Positions 24,378 to 35,447 of a stretch of DNA of 38,592 bases are shown here, in pieces. Source of the stretch: Hydrogenophaga sp. (lineage in GTDB: Bacteria; Pseudomonadota; Gammaproteobacteria; Burkholderiales; Burkholderiaceae_C). Position 1 is the first letter of the stretch, and every line of letters begins with the position of its first letter. The position numbers were made by a program, and so were the translations under genes. The DNA lies in NCBI GenBank assembly GCA_020048405.1, contig JAIFMP010000106.1, forward strand, positions 1 to 38,592, written 5' to 3'. The notes under the pieces are model-generated. The model was not told the origin of the DNA. It made no database searches and saw only the letters and a list, made by a program, of their open reading frames with translations.

Positions 24378-25505
24378 ATGTCCACTTCTGTATCCAGCAG
24401 CTTGTCAGGCAGCCTGTCGGCCCTCGGCAGCGTGTTGCAAGACGCTGCCCGGCTCTCGGCAAAGGCCGGTCAAGACGCCAGCTTCAGTGCTGAGTTTCAG
24501 GCACTCATCAATGGCGCCTTGCAAAAAGCCACACAGGCACTGGAGCTTGCCCAGCAACCTCAAGCCACTGCCCCCACAGCGGCCTACCAGCCCACCGTCA
24601 GCCTCTCCACCAACCCGGCCGCCACTGCATCACCAGTGCCCGCTGCATCTTCACGTAGCCAATTGGAGCGAGACTTTCAAACCTATTTTTCTCAGGTTCA
24701 GCCGGGGCAGGTGGTTCAGATCGCCGAGGGGGCCGTCACGCGCAACGCAGACGGATCAGCCACATGGCGGTCTGGCGACAAGTCCTACACCTTCAATGCA
24801 TCCTCCTCCATCGACGAGGTGGCACGCAACTCCGGTTTGGGCAAAGAGTGGACCAAGTCATACGGCATCGAATGGCCCGCCCAGACAGCCAATGCCCCGG
24901 TCAAGGCCCCGTTCACCGACTTTGAATCATTCAAGTCGTGGGAAAAAGGGCTGGGCAACCAGTTGGCTGCCGACTACGAGGTACCAGACTACATCGGGGT
25001 CATCAGGCTGTCGCTGCATGGCGGTGACGCCGAGGCTTTCCAGCGGTATGTGTTCTTCAAAAACCACCCAGACATGGCGGCAGACTACCAGAACATCCGC
25101 AACGGTGGCCTGTCCTCCTTCCCCGTGGATGGCTCCACCCTGATCAAAAGCAAGTTGTCTGAAATGCCAGCCGATGTGGCTGACTACTACCGCGCCAATC
25201 CTGACTCGCTCAGAATGGCAGAGGGTTTCGATCAAGACCCGACCCTGGCCAGGTTGCACAGGCTGGGCAAAGCGCAACCCCCGGAGGACTTAGATGCCAG
25301 CAGTTGGTTGAGACATAACAAATGGACGGCCGCCGGCGTGGTCCCCAACGACAACCGCATCTCATTCGCCAATGCCGACTACATCGGGTTGAATGGCAGT
25401 ATGGGCGGCACCTACAAGCTCGCTCAGTGGGACACAGCCACAGGCGGTCTTCGCGATCTCGATGGCAAGGTCTATGCCACATTGACCGGCACGCTGATGG
25501 CGTAA
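24378..25505 (+). CDS. hypothetical protein downstream of a structured leader
   Basis: The 375-residue protein is not recognised. Residues 1-~95 are Ser/Ala/Gln-rich and low complexity (SSSLSGSLSALGSVLQDAA; TAPTAAYQPTVSLSTNPAA), followed by a folded region. Notable segments are LERDFQTYFSQVQPGQVVQI, GSATWRSGDKSYTFNAS, YIGVIRLSLHGGDAEAFQR and a C-terminus repeating Gly-rich strands (YIGLNGSMGGTYKLAQWD). There is no classical signal peptide or membrane helix, so it is cytoplasmic or leaves by a signal-less route. ATG 24378 follows TTGGAGG with ideal spacing, so the 22 extra residues of the track ORF are leader. It separates the WbpM-like and WecA-like genes; about 140 bases without clear features follow it. 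Confidence 0.7.
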   Translation: MSTSVSSSLSGSLSALGSVLQDAARLSAKAGQDASFSAEFQALINGALQKATQALELAQQPQATAPTAAYQPTVSLSTNPAATASPVPAASSRSQLERDFQTYFSQVQPGQVVQIAEGAVTRNADGSATWRSGDKSYTFNASSSIDEVARNSGLGKEWTKSYGIEWPAQTANAPVKAPFTDFESFKSWEKGLGNQLAADYEVPDYIGVIRLSLHGGDAEAFQRYVFFKNHPDMAADYQNIRNGGLSSFPVDGSTLIKSKLSEMPADVADYYRANPDSLRMAEGFDQDPTLARLHRLGKAQPPEDLDASSWLRHNKWTAAGVVPNDNRISFANADYIGLNGSMGGTYKLAQWDTATGGLRDLDGKVYATLTGTLMA

Positions 25506-25646
25506 GCCAGCGGCGGGCGGCTGTAAGAGTGTGCCACCGCTCATGCGGTATCGTAGGGCCATGCACGTCCCGCCTTTTTTCATTGGGTACCCAAAGGCAA
25601 GTCGCCCAGACAACGGTCACACCGAAAGCCCCGCAGGGGGTGGAGA
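25506..25646. other. intergenic region without an assigned element
   Basis: The stretch contains one short hairpin (ACCGCTCATGCGGT) and a GGGGGTGGAG purine run that can serve as the ribosome site for the TTG start at 25647. No promoter or convincing terminator was found. Confidence 0.4.
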
Positions 25647-26759
25647 TTGATCAACATTGCCTTGACTGCCGGTTTCTTCAGTTGGCTCATTTGCATGTTG
25701 CTCGTGCGGCACGCCACCGACCACGCGCGCAGCTATGGGCACGGGCAGCCCCAGCGCTTCCATTGGGGCGATGTACCCCGGTTGGGTGGGCTGGGCGTTG
25801 CCCTGGGTTGGTTTGCCGGGGTGGGTGGGCTGGGTGTGGTGTGGGGCCATGCCGAGCTCTCGAACATCCCCATGCGCTCGAACGATTCAGCCTGGGTCAC
25901 GATGTTGCTTCTGCCGTTGGTCGCACTCGGCTTGGCTGAGGATCTGACCCAGCGCGTCCGCCCCACAGCCAGGTTGTTGATAACGGTGGCGTGGGCGCTG
26001 TTGGTCGTCTCCGTGATGGACTTGCGCATCAACCGGCTCGACCTGTCCTGGTTTGACTCGCAGTTCACATCTGTGGTGTGGTGGACATTCATCACCGTGG
26101 CGGCACTCACAGGCTTGCCACACGCGTTGAACATCATCGACGGCTACAACGGGCTGGCTGGCATGGTTTCGCTGCTCATCGCGCTGGCCTTGGCGCACGT
26201 CGCATTCCAGGTCGGCGACCGTGAAATCGCCATGTGGCTGGTGGCCATGGCTGCCGCAAATGCAGGTTTCTTGGCATGGAACTACCCCCGAGGGCTGATT
26301 TTTGCCGGAGACGGCGGGGCCTATCTGTGGGGTGGCCTGATTGCCATTGCCAGCATTGCGCTGGTGCAGCGTCACGCTGTGGTGTCGCCTTGGTTCCCCA
26401 TGCTGTTGCTCATTTACCCCGTTTGGGAAACGGTGTTCTCCATCTACCGCAAAGTGGCTCGGGGTGTATCGCCAGGGGTCGCCGACGCACTTCATTTTCA
26501 CCAGTTGATCTACCGTCGCATCGTCCGTGAGGTGTTCCATGACGACCAGGCACGCCGCATGCTGATGCGAAACAACCGCACATCCCCCTATTTGTGGGGC
26601 TTCACCTTGCTCACCGTCATCCCGGCCGTGATGTTCTGGGGAAACACGCCCGTGTTGATCGGGTTTTGCGCTTTGTTTGTGGTCAGTTACGTACCCCTGT
26701 ACCTGATGATCGTGCGCTTCAAGGTGCCCCGCTGGATACGGCGCGGGCGCAAACACTGA
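25647..26759 (+). CDS. polyprenyl-phosphate HexNAc-1-phosphate transferase, MraY/WecA family (WbpL-like)
   Basis: The 370-residue polytopic protein has about ten membrane segments. Family signatures are [14 protein letters not shown] in the first loop, [38 protein letters not shown] and [11 protein letters not shown], whose histidines belong to the HHxHH-like region. The enzymes transfer HexNAc-1-phosphate from a UDP-sugar to undecaprenyl phosphate. TTG 25647 is used because it starts just before the first membrane helix and follows GGGGGTGGAG. With the PglC-like enzyme at 19638 the locus holds two priming transferases of unrelated fold, so two glycans, or two priming sugars, may be made. It looks intact. 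Confidence 0.88.
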   Translation: MINIALTAGFFSWLICMLLVRHATDHARSYGHGQPQRFHWGDVPRLGGLGVALGWFAGVGGLGVVWGHAELSNIPMRSNDSAWVTMLLLPLVALGLAEDLTQRVRPTARLLITVAWALLVVSVMDLRINRLDLSWFDSQFTSVVWWTFITVAALTGLPHALNIIDGYNGLAGMVSLLIALALAHVAFQVGDREIAMWLVAMAAANAGFLAWNYPRGLIFAGDGGAYLWGGLIAIASIALVQRHAVVSPWFPMLLLIYPVWETVFSIYRKVARGVSPGVADALHFHQLIYRRIVREVFHDDQARRMLMRNNRTSPYLWGFTLLTVIPAVMFWGNTPVLIGFCALFVVSYVPLYLMIVRFKVPRWIRRGRKH

Positions 26760-26799
26760 GCCACAATTCAGGCGGTTTCAAACAGCTGTGATCAACCCC

Positions 26800-27636
26800 A
26801 TGACCGACACCACCCACATCGCCCCGCGCGACAAGGCCGAAATCCTGGCCCAGGCGCTGCCTTACATCCGCAAGTACCACGGCAAAACGCTGGTCATCAA
26901 CCTGCAGCGTGCGTTTGCCGAAGACGTGGTGTTGCTCAAACTGGTGGGAATGAACCCGGTGGTGGTGCACGGCGGTGGCCCGCAAATTGAAACGCTGCTG
27001 CAACGCTTGGGCAAAAAGGGCGAGTTCATCCAGGGCATGCGTGTCACCGACGCCGAAACCATGGAAGTGGTGGAGTGGGTGCTGGGTGGCGAGGTGCAGC
27101 AGGACATCGTGGGCCTCATCAACGCCGCAGGTGGCAAGGCCGTGGGCCTGACAGGGCGCGACGGTGCCATGATCCGTGCGCGCAAGCTGCGCCTGTCCGA
27201 CACGCAAAACCCTGAACTCGAACACGACGTGGGCCAAGTGGGCGACATCGTCAGCATCGACCCCAGCGTGGTCAAAGCCCTGCAGGGCCCCATCGGCTTT
27301 GGCGAACACAATGAAAGCTACAACATCAACGCCGACGTGGTGGCTGCCAAACTGGCCACGGTGCTGCATGCTGAAAAACTGCTGATGCTCACCAACATCC
27401 GCGGCGTGCTCGACAAGGCAGGTCAGTTGATGACCGAGCTCACCCCCCGGCGCATCGATCAGCTCTGTGAAGACGGCACCATCTCGGGCGGCATGATTCC
27501 CAAAATTGCAGGCGCGCTGGATGCGGCCAAGAGCGGGGTGAATGCGGTGCACATCATCGACGGCCGCGTGCCCCATGCGCTGCTGCTGGAGGTCCTGGGC
27601 AACGAGCCGTTTGGAACGATGATTCGCTCGCATTGA
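26800..27636 (+). CDS. argB: acetylglutamate kinase with two apparent internal deletions
   Basis: The protein is unmistakably ArgB ([72 protein letters not shown]), which phosphorylates N-acetylglutamate in arginine synthesis. It has 278 residues; relatives have about 295-300. Two conserved pieces are absent. After I33 the usual KYGGNAM-type motif, holding the catalytic lysine and phosphate-loop glycines, is missing (about ten residues). After Q162 the strand normally reading about DDxFIPVIS is missing (about nine). Both losses keep frame. As written the enzyme should be inactive. ATG 26800 is used; GTG 26788 is also open. Compare the other short deletions in this window: a real defect and an assembly error are both possible. 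Confidence 0.9.
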   Translation: MTDTTHIAPRDKAEILAQALPYIRKYHGKTLVINLQRAFAEDVVLLKLVGMNPVVVHGGGPQIETLLQRLGKKGEFIQGMRVTDAETMEVVEWVLGGEVQQDIVGLINAAGGKAVGLTGRDGAMIRARKLRLSDTQNPELEHDVGQVGDIVSIDPSVVKALQGPIGFGEHNESYNINADVVAAKLATVLHAEKLLMLTNIRGVLDKAGQLMTELTPRRIDQLCEDGTISGGMIPKIAGALDAAKSGVNAVHIIDGRVPHALLLEVLGNEPFGTMIRSH

Positions 27637-27644
27637 CTTCTTAA

Positions 27645-27690
27645 AATATAGCTGTCAATGCATTACAGTCAAGCGCTAAAGGCATAAAAG
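27645..27690 (+). repeat. intergenic ATAGCTG...AAGCGC repeat, copy 1
   Basis: AATATAGCTG, about 17 variable bases, then AAGCGCTAAAGGCATAAAAG. The pattern recurs at 35398-35447 and, inverted, at 37249-37290. It lies between argB and the response-regulator gene. Confidence 0.6.
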
Positions 27691-27713
27691 TCGCTTAATT
27701 TATAAGGCACACG

Positions 27714-28409
27714 ATGCGCTTGCTGCTGGTAGAAGACGACGTGATGGTGGCCAGCGGCATCAAGCTGGGGTTGTGCAACGCGGGCTACGCGGTCGACTGG
27801 GTGGGCAGCGCCGAGCGCGCGCTGGAAGCTGTGCATGCCAACAACTTTGACGCAGCGGTGGTGGACATCGGTTTGCCTCAAATGAACGGCCTGGCCCTGA
27901 CCCAGGCGCTGCGCCAGGACGGCCGCACGTTTCCGGTGATCATCCTCACCGCCCGCGACGCGCTTGAAGACCGCGTGCAAGGGCTTGATTTGGGCGCAGA
28001 CGACTACATGCTCAAGCCCTTTGAATTGCCCGAGTTGTTGGCACGGCTGCGGGCGCTGCTGCGCCGCTCACAGGCGGCCACGTCTGCCGTGCTGGCGTTT
28101 GGCCCAGTGGAAATGGACACGGCCCAGCGCCGCGTGTTGGCGGGTGGCCAACCCATGGACCTGGGCCCCCGCGAGTGGACGGTGCTGGAGTACCTGCTAC
28201 TGGAGGCCCCCAAACCCGCCGCCAAAGACAAACTGTTGGCCGCCCTTACTGGGTGGGACAAAGAAATCACGCCCAACGCCATTGAGGTGTACATCAGCCG
28301 CCTGCGTGGCAAGCTGGAGCCGCACGGTGTGGCCTTGAGGGCCATACGCGGCTTTGGCTACCGGCTGGAGTGGGCCCCGCCACCCGCCCCATGCAGCCCG
28401 ACCCCCTGA
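27714..28409 (+). CDS. OmpR/PhoB-family response regulator (QseB/TctD-like)
   Basis: The 231-residue regulator has a receiver domain with acidic pair E7-D8-D9, phosphoacceptor D51 in AAVVDIGLPQMNG and conserved LKPF lysine. A C-terminal winged-helix DNA-binding domain (~125-225) follows: LGPREWTVLEYLLLEA, ITPNAIEVYISRLRGKLEP and RAIRGFGYRLE. It is translated with the kinase that follows, whose start overlaps its last 19 bases. ATG 27714 fits the exact family N-terminus (MRLLLVEDD). The stimulus and targets are unknown; a nutrient or transporter role is common for TctD-type regulators. It appears intact. Confidence 0.92.
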   Translation: MRLLLVEDDVMVASGIKLGLCNAGYAVDWVGSAERALEAVHANNFDAAVVDIGLPQMNGLALTQALRQDGRTFPVIILTARDALEDRVQGLDLGADDYMLKPFELPELLARLRALLRRSQAATSAVLAFGPVEMDTAQRRVLAGGQPMDLGPREWTVLEYLLLEAPKPAAKDKLLAALTGWDKEITPNAIEVYISRLRGKLEPHGVALRAIRGFGYRLEWAPPPAPCSPTP

Positions 28410-29836
28410 GTGCTGGCCTGAGCGACACAGGGGGCCTGCAGCGCCGCCTGTTGCTCCTGCTGTTGTTGCCGTTCGGGTTGGTGGGTCTGGTGGGCGCGTG
28501 GTTCCAGTACCAGGCGGCTGGCACAGCAGCTGCCCAGCAGGACCAGCGCCTGCTGCGCCTGGCCCCCATGCTGGGTGACTCGGTCGTGTCTGCGGTGAAC
28601 GAACCGGCCGACACGCAAGCCGGGCTGTTGCCGCCCAAACCCCTGCTGTTGCTGGCACCGCCGGTTGAAGAATTTTTGAACGAGCGCGAGGGCACGTCGG
28701 GCTACAGCATTTTGTCCACACAGGGGCAACTGTTGCTGGGCGACACCTGGTTGCCCACTGTGCTGCCGTCCACGCCCGAGCCCGAGTTTTTGAGCGTGAC
28801 CGAGGGCGGGGTCACTTACCGCATCATTGCGCAGCGGGTGCCCACCGCAGCGGGCGATCTCATTGTGCAACTGGCCGATGGCTCCGACGTGCAGCAGCGG
28901 TGGCTGAACATCGTGCTGGTGCAGGTGCTGCTGCCCAATGTGGTGCTGATGGTGGTGGCAGCGTTGGGCGTGCGCTGGGCCGTGGCCCGGGCCCTGCGCC
29001 CTTTGATGGCGCTCAAAAACGCGGTCGAATACCGCTCTCCACGCGACCTGAGCCCCATTGCCGGCGACGCCACCCCGGCCGAGGTGTTGCCCCTGGTGCA
29101 TTCGCTCAACCGCCTGTTTGCACTGGTCAACGCCCAGACCGAAGCCCAGCGCCGCTTTGTGGCCGATGCGGCCCACCAGTTGCGCACACCCCTGGCGGGG
29201 TTGCAGGCCCAAATCGAGGCATGGGGTCAGGCCACCCGTGCGCTGCAGCCGCATGACAAGCTCAGCCTGCCAGTAGACCAGGTGCTGCGCTTGCGCTCCG
29301 CCGCACGCCGCACCACCCAACTGGCCAACCAGTTGCTGGCCCTGTCACGCGCCGACACCACCACTGCCGATTCGTCGGCCATGCAGCGTGTCGACCTGAA
29401 AGACCTGTGCGAAACCGTGCTGGCGCTGCACCTCGATGCCGCTGCTGCCTGCCACATCGACCTGGGGTTGGACGCCGAACCGGTTCAAGTAGACGGACAC
29501 GCCTGGCTGCTGCGGGAGTTGCTGATCAACCTGGTGGACAACGCCATCAAATACACCCCTGAGCACGGCAGCGTCACAGTGCGTTGCGGGCAAGAGGCGC
29601 AGGCAGGCGGTGGGGCCATCGGCTGGCTGGCCGTGGACGACAGTGGTCCCGGCATCGAGCCTGCCGAGCGCGAGCGCGTGTTGCAGCGCTTCTACCGCAT
29701 GCCCGGTACGTCGGCCGAGGGCAACGGTCTGGGGCTGGCCATTGCGCACGAAATCGCGCGTGCGCACGCCACGCACCTGCAGCTGGGCAGCGGCCCGGGC
29801 GGCCAGGGGTTGCGGGTGCGTGTTCAGTTCGCCTGA
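28391..29836 (+). CDS. sensor histidine kinase (QseC/TctE-like)
   Basis: The 481-residue membrane kinase has an N-terminal helix (RRLLLLLLLPFGLVGLVGAW), a periplasmic region of about 140 residues and a second helix (IVLVQVLLPNVVLMVVAALG). A linker and the kinase core follow. H-box: RRFVADAAHQLRTPLAG with H262. N-box: LVDNAIKYTPEHG. G-boxes: DSGPGIEPAERERVL and GNGLGLAIAHEI. All catalytic boxes are present. ATG 28391 is preferred to GTG 28370, as the latter lies deeper in the regulator gene. The periplasmic part suggests detection of a small molecule, as in TctE-type kinases. A hairpin 18 bases after the stop probably ends the operon. Confidence 0.9.
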   Translation: MQPDPLSAGLSDTGGLQRRLLLLLLLPFGLVGLVGAWFQYQAAGTAAAQQDQRLLRLAPMLGDSVVSAVNEPADTQAGLLPPKPLLLLAPPVEEFLNEREGTSGYSILSTQGQLLLGDTWLPTVLPSTPEPEFLSVTEGGVTYRIIAQRVPTAAGDLIVQLADGSDVQQRWLNIVLVQVLLPNVVLMVVAALGVRWAVARALRPLMALKNAVEYRSPRDLSPIAGDATPAEVLPLVHSLNRLFALVNAQTEAQRRFVADAAHQLRTPLAGLQAQIEAWGQATRALQPHDKLSLPVDQVLRLRSAARRTTQLANQLLALSRADTTTADSSAMQRVDLKDLCETVLALHLDAAAACHIDLGLDAEPVQVDGHAWLLRELLINLVDNAIKYTPEHGSVTVRCGQEAQAGGGAIGWLAVDDSGPGIEPAERERVLQRFYRMPGTSAEGNGLGLAIAHEIARAHATHLQLGSGPGGQGLRVRVQFA

Positions 29837-29854
29837 CGCACGGCAGCACTGCTG

Positions 29855-29872
29855 CTAGGGGCAAGCCCCTAG
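29855..29872. terminator. hairpin likely ending the two-component operon
   Basis: CTAGGGGC and GCCCCTAG form a perfect eight-base inverted repeat around AA. An AT-rich stretch rather than a T run follows, so termination would be weak or protein-assisted. Confidence 0.45.
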
Positions 29873-29924
29873 ATTTAAATGACCCTGCGGCACACATGGC
29901 GGCGCGGTTTGCTTGCAAAATAGC

Positions 29925-29932
29925 ACGGTCGT
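29925..29932. promoter_or_regulatory. possible TetR operator half-sites upstream of the tetR-like gene
   Basis: The imperfect dyad GCACGGTCGTTC (core ACG-GT-CGT) lies 34 bases before the TetR-family start, in AATAGCACGGTCGTTCTTTT. ACGGTCGT-type dyads are frequent upstream of TetR genes. Autoregulation is an inference, and no strong -10/-35 pair was found. Confidence 0.35.
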
Positions 29933-29965
29933 TCTTTTTGTGGTGCTCCCACACATCCACCGTCT

Positions 29966-30642
29966 ATGACTTCTGCCACCGTGACTGAGCCAGTGAATGC
30001 CGCTTCCAGGGCTGCCCGCAAAAGCCCGGCCAAGTCGTCCCTGAAAGGGCAGATGAAGGGCCAGCAAACCCGCACCGCCATCGTCGACGCGGCGCTGGGG
30101 TTGGCCACGCATGTGGGTCTGGAGGGCTTGAGCATCGGCGCGGTGGCCGAGGTCATGCAAATGAGCAAGTCAGGCGTGTTTGCCCACTTTGGCTCACGCG
30201 AAGAACTGCAGATTTCCGTGGTGCGCGAGTACCGGTGTTCTTCCCTGCCGTGGCCGGCCTGCGCGGCCTGCCCCGCCTGCGTGCGCTGTTTGCCAACTGG
30301 ATGAAGCGCACCAGTATCGAAATTGATTCAGGCTGCATCTACATCAGCGGCGCTGTGGAGTTTGACGATCGCCCCGGCCCCGTGCGCGACGCGCTTGCCA
30401 GCTCGGTCAAAACCTGGCTGGCGGCCATGCACCGCGCCGTGGTTCTGGCCAAAAAAGAAGGCCACCTGCGCGCCGATGCCGACGAGCAGCAAATGACTTT
30501 TGAAATCCACGGCCTGATTTTGGCCCTGCACTACGAAGCCCGGTTCCTGAAAACCCCGGGTTCTGTGGACCGGGCCCTGGCCGGGTTTGAACGCATCGTG
30601 TCAGAGCGTCAGCCCGCACCCGGCACTGCCGCCGCTGGCTGA
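29966..30642 (+). pseudogene. TetR-family regulator of fatty-acid degradation, frameshifted
   Basis: The N-terminal part (QTRTAIVDAALGLATHVGLE, then MSKSGVFAHFGSREELQ) is a complete TetR DNA-binding domain. After VVREY at ~30230 the frame fails. Translation resumes one frame away at VFFPAVAGLRGLPRLRALFA, with IEIDSGCIYISGAVEFDD and a normal C-terminal ligand domain to TGA 30642. Relatives join these parts by about seven residues (like HARFEEE), so about 19-22 bases seem to be deleted rather than a single base. Orientation and position before an acyl-CoA dehydrogenase fit a repressor responding to acyl-CoA. The listed frames could produce only a short DNA-binding peptide of 112 residues. Confidence 0.82.
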
Positions 30643-30696
30643 CCTGTTTTTGTTTTTTGTTTCACCGTTGTCCGTTTTATTCCTCAGGAGACTGCC

Positions 30697-32493
<1,797 letters not shown>

Positions 32494-32513
32494 GCCCCCG
32501 GTTGCTGACGCCC

Positions 32514-32969
32514 ATGAACTGCGCACCTGCTCCACACCTCCGCCATGCTGTGCTGGCGTTGGGTGTGCTGCTGGCCAACGATGCGGTGCTGGCGCAAGCC
32601 AGCCCCGTGGGCCGCTGGAAAACGTTTGATGACTCGACGGGCAAGGCCATGGCGGAGATCGTGATTGCGCCTGTGGCCACGGGCGCGCTGCACGGCCGCA
32701 TCGACAAATCGATCACCCAGGACAGAGAGCCGCTGTGCTCCCTGTGCACCGATGAGCGCAAGAACCAGCCCAAAGTGGGCATGGAGATCATCCGGGGCCT
32801 GCGCCCGGCCGATGGCGGCACGGTGTGGGAGGGCGGCAAGATTCTGGACCCCGAAAACGGCAAGGAATACACCGTGCGCATCACCCCGCTGGACGCTGGC
32901 AAACGGCTGCAGGTCCGGGGCTACATCGGCCCGTTTTACCGCACGCAGGTGTGGCAACGCATTGAGTGA
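32514..32969 (+). CDS. DUF2147 family exported protein
   Basis: The 151-residue protein has a signal peptide (HAVLALGVLLANDAVLAQA) followed by a DUF2147 domain: SPVGRWKTFDD, LCSLCTDERKNQPKVGME, LDPENGKEYTVRI and RGYIGPFYRTQVWQRIE. The domain is a small beta-barrel predicted to be periplasmic; its ligand is unknown. ATG 32514 begins the signal peptide and lies 20 bases after the dehydrogenase stop. Many betaproteobacteria carry such a gene inside this beta-oxidation operon. The long ORF in the track starting at 31935 is only the same frame read backwards into the dehydrogenase gene. Confidence 0.85.
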   Translation: MNCAPAPHLRHAVLALGVLLANDAVLAQASPVGRWKTFDDSTGKAMAEIVIAPVATGALHGRIDKSITQDREPLCSLCTDERKNQPKVGMEIIRGLRPADGGTVWEGGKILDPENGKEYTVRITPLDAGKRLQVRGYIGPFYRTQVWQRIE

Positions 32970-33003
32970 GGCGGGTGCCACACCCGCCCAAAGAAGGAAA
33001 ACC

Positions 33004-35392
33004 ATGAACCGATTCAACGTGAAAAAAGTCGCCGTCCTCGGCGCAGGCGTGATGGGCGCACAAATTGCCGCCCACCTCGTCAACGTCAAGGTGCCGGTGG
33101 TGCTGTTCGACCTGGCTGACACCAAGTCGCCGGCCAAAAACGGCATCGTCACCCGCGCCATCGACAACCTGAAAAAGCTCAAGCCCTCGCCGCTGGGTGA
33201 CAAGGCAGATGCCAGCCTGATTCAGGCCGCCAACTACGAAGAGCACCTGGAACTGCTGCAGGGCTGCGACCTCATCATCGAGGCCATTGCCGAGCGCATG
33301 GACTGGAAGGTCGACCTCTACAAAAAGATAGCGCCGTTTGTGGCCCCGCAAGCGCTGGTGGCCTCAAACACATCGGGTTTGTCCATCACCGCCATGAGCG
33401 AGGTGCTGCCCGAGGCTTTGAAGCCCCGTTTCTGCGGCATCCACTTCTTCAACCCCCCGCGTTACATGCCGCTGGTGGAACTGATTGCCACGCCCACCAC
33501 CGAGCCGCGTGTGATCGATCAGCTCGAAGCCTTCGTCACCACCGGCCTGGGCAAAGGCGTGGTGCGCGCCAAAGACACGCCCAACTTTGTGGCCAACCGC
33601 GTGGGCATTGCAGGCATGTTGTCGACCATGAAAGAGGTGGAACGCTACGGCCTGACATACGACGTGGTGGACGACCTCACCGGCAAAAAGCTGGGCCGCG
33701 CGAGCAGCGGCACCTTCCGCACGGCCGACGTGGTGGGCCTGGACACCATGGCCCACGTCATCAAGACGCTGCAAACCACGCTAAGCGCAGAGACCGACCC
33801 GTTCTACGGCAGCTTTGATACCCCCGCAGTGCTGACCAAGCTGCTGGAACTGGGTCACCTGGGCCAGAAGGCCAAGGCCGGTTTCTTCAAGAAGGTCGGC
33901 CGCGATGTGATGCGCTTTGACCTGGAAAGCGGCGAATATGTGCCCGCTGGCCAGAAGAGCGACGAGGTGTACGCCCGCATGCTCAAAAAGCCCGCTGGCC
34001 AACGCCTGCGCCTGCTGCGCAACGCCGAAGGGCCCCAAGGCCAGTTCCTGTGGGCCATTCTGCGCAATGCCTTCCACTACGCTGCTGTGCATTTGGGCAC
34101 CATTGCCCACACGCTGGGGCTTTGGCATGAAGCAGGGCCCCTTCGAGCTGTGGCAGGAAGCCGGTTGGCTGGAAGTCGCCAAGATGGTTCAGGAAGACAT
34201 TGACTCAGGCAAAGCCCTGTGCAACACCCCGCTGCCTAAGTGGGTGTTTGAAGGCCCCGTGGCGACATCAAACGGTGGTGCCGGTGGCGTGCACAGCGCA
34301 CAAGGCTCGTTCAACCCAACCACCGGCACATTTGAAGCCCGCCGCACGCTGCCCGTGTACAGCCGTCAGCTGTTCCCCGAGCTGCTGCTGGGCGAAGCGG
34401 GGCCGGATTACCGCACGGCAGGCACCACGCTGATGGAAGATGACGCCATCCGTCTGTGGACGCTGGACAACGAAGTGGTGATTGCCAGCATCAAAACCAA
34501 GATGCACGCCATCAGCCCCGACGTGGCCGAGGGCCTGAGCCAGGCCGTGGATCTGGCCGAGGGCAGCTACCAGGGCGTGGTGATCTGGTCGGGAGACGAA
34601 CCGTTTTCAGCCGGTGCCGACCTGCAAGCCATGCTGCCCGGATTCATGATGGGCGGGGCCGCCGCCATCAACGAGGCTGAGGGTGAGTTGCAGCGCATCA
34701 TGCTGAAGATTCGCTACGCATCGGTTCCAGTCATTGCCGCCGTGCGCGGCCTGGCCCTGGGCGGCGGCTGCGAGCTGGCCGTGCACAGCGCCCGCCGCGT
34801 GCTGCACATGGAAAGCTACGTGGGCCTGGTCGAAGTGGGCGTGGGCCTGGTGCCCGGTGCCGGTGGCCTGACCTACATCGCCCGCCGCGCTGCCGAAAAC
34901 GCCACGGCCAGCACCAACAAAGACCTGATCCCCTTCCTGACCGAAGGCTTCAAGGCCGCCGCCATGGCCAGCGTGGGCACCAGCGCGCTGGAAAGCCGTG
35001 GCCTGGGCTACGTGCTGGACAGTGACGTGGTGGTGCCGCACAAAGACGAACTGCTGTTCACCGCCATCAACGAGGCCAAGGCCCTGTTTGCCGGTGGCTA
35101 CCGCGCCCCGCACAAGCGCCTGTTCCCGGTGGCGGGCCGTTCTGGCAAGGCCACCATTCTGGGCAGCCTGGTCAACATGCGCGACGGCGGTTTCATCAGC
35201 CAGCACGACTTCCACATTGCCTGGCTGATTGCCGGTGTGTTGACCGGCGGCGAAGTGGACGCAGGCACGCTGGTGAGCGAGGAATACCTGATGACGCTGG
35301 AGCGCCAGGCTTTCTGCAGCCTGCTGGAGCACCCCAAGACGCAGGAACGCATCATGGGCATGTTGAGCACCGGCAAGCCTTTGCGCAACTGA
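33004..35392 (+). pseudogene. 3-hydroxyacyl-CoA dehydrogenase/enoyl-CoA hydratase fusion (FadN-like order), frameshifted
   Basis: The N-terminal part has VAVLGAGVMGAQIAAHL (NAD site), ASNTSGLSI and GIHFFNPPRYMPLVE (HAD active site). The C-terminal part is an enoyl-CoA hydratase (DEPFSAGADLQAML, VRGLALGGGCELAVH, GLVPGAGGL). HAD before ECH is the order of Bacillus FadN, opposite to E. coli FadB. After HLGTIA at ~34107 the frame changes; the correct sequence resumes as RWGFGMKQGPFELW in the next frame. Relatives have about ten more residues between these points (like DxARDVDFAM), so a deletion of about 29-32 bases is likely. If real, hydratase and dehydrogenase are made as separate pieces at best. 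ATG 33004 follows AAGAAGGAAAACC. Confidence 0.85.
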
Positions 35393-35397
35393 TGTAA

Positions 35398-35447
35398 ATA
35401 CATAGCTGATAACGCTTATCTAGCAAGCGCCAAGGCCACTTTTATGT
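35398..35447 (+). repeat. intergenic ATAGCTG...AAGCGC repeat, copy 2
   Basis: CATAGCTG, about 17 variable bases, then AAGCGCCAAGGCCACTTTTA. It matches copy 1 in spacing and in both conserved ends. Its right end runs into the probable original start codon of the DUF4442 gene. Confidence 0.6.
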
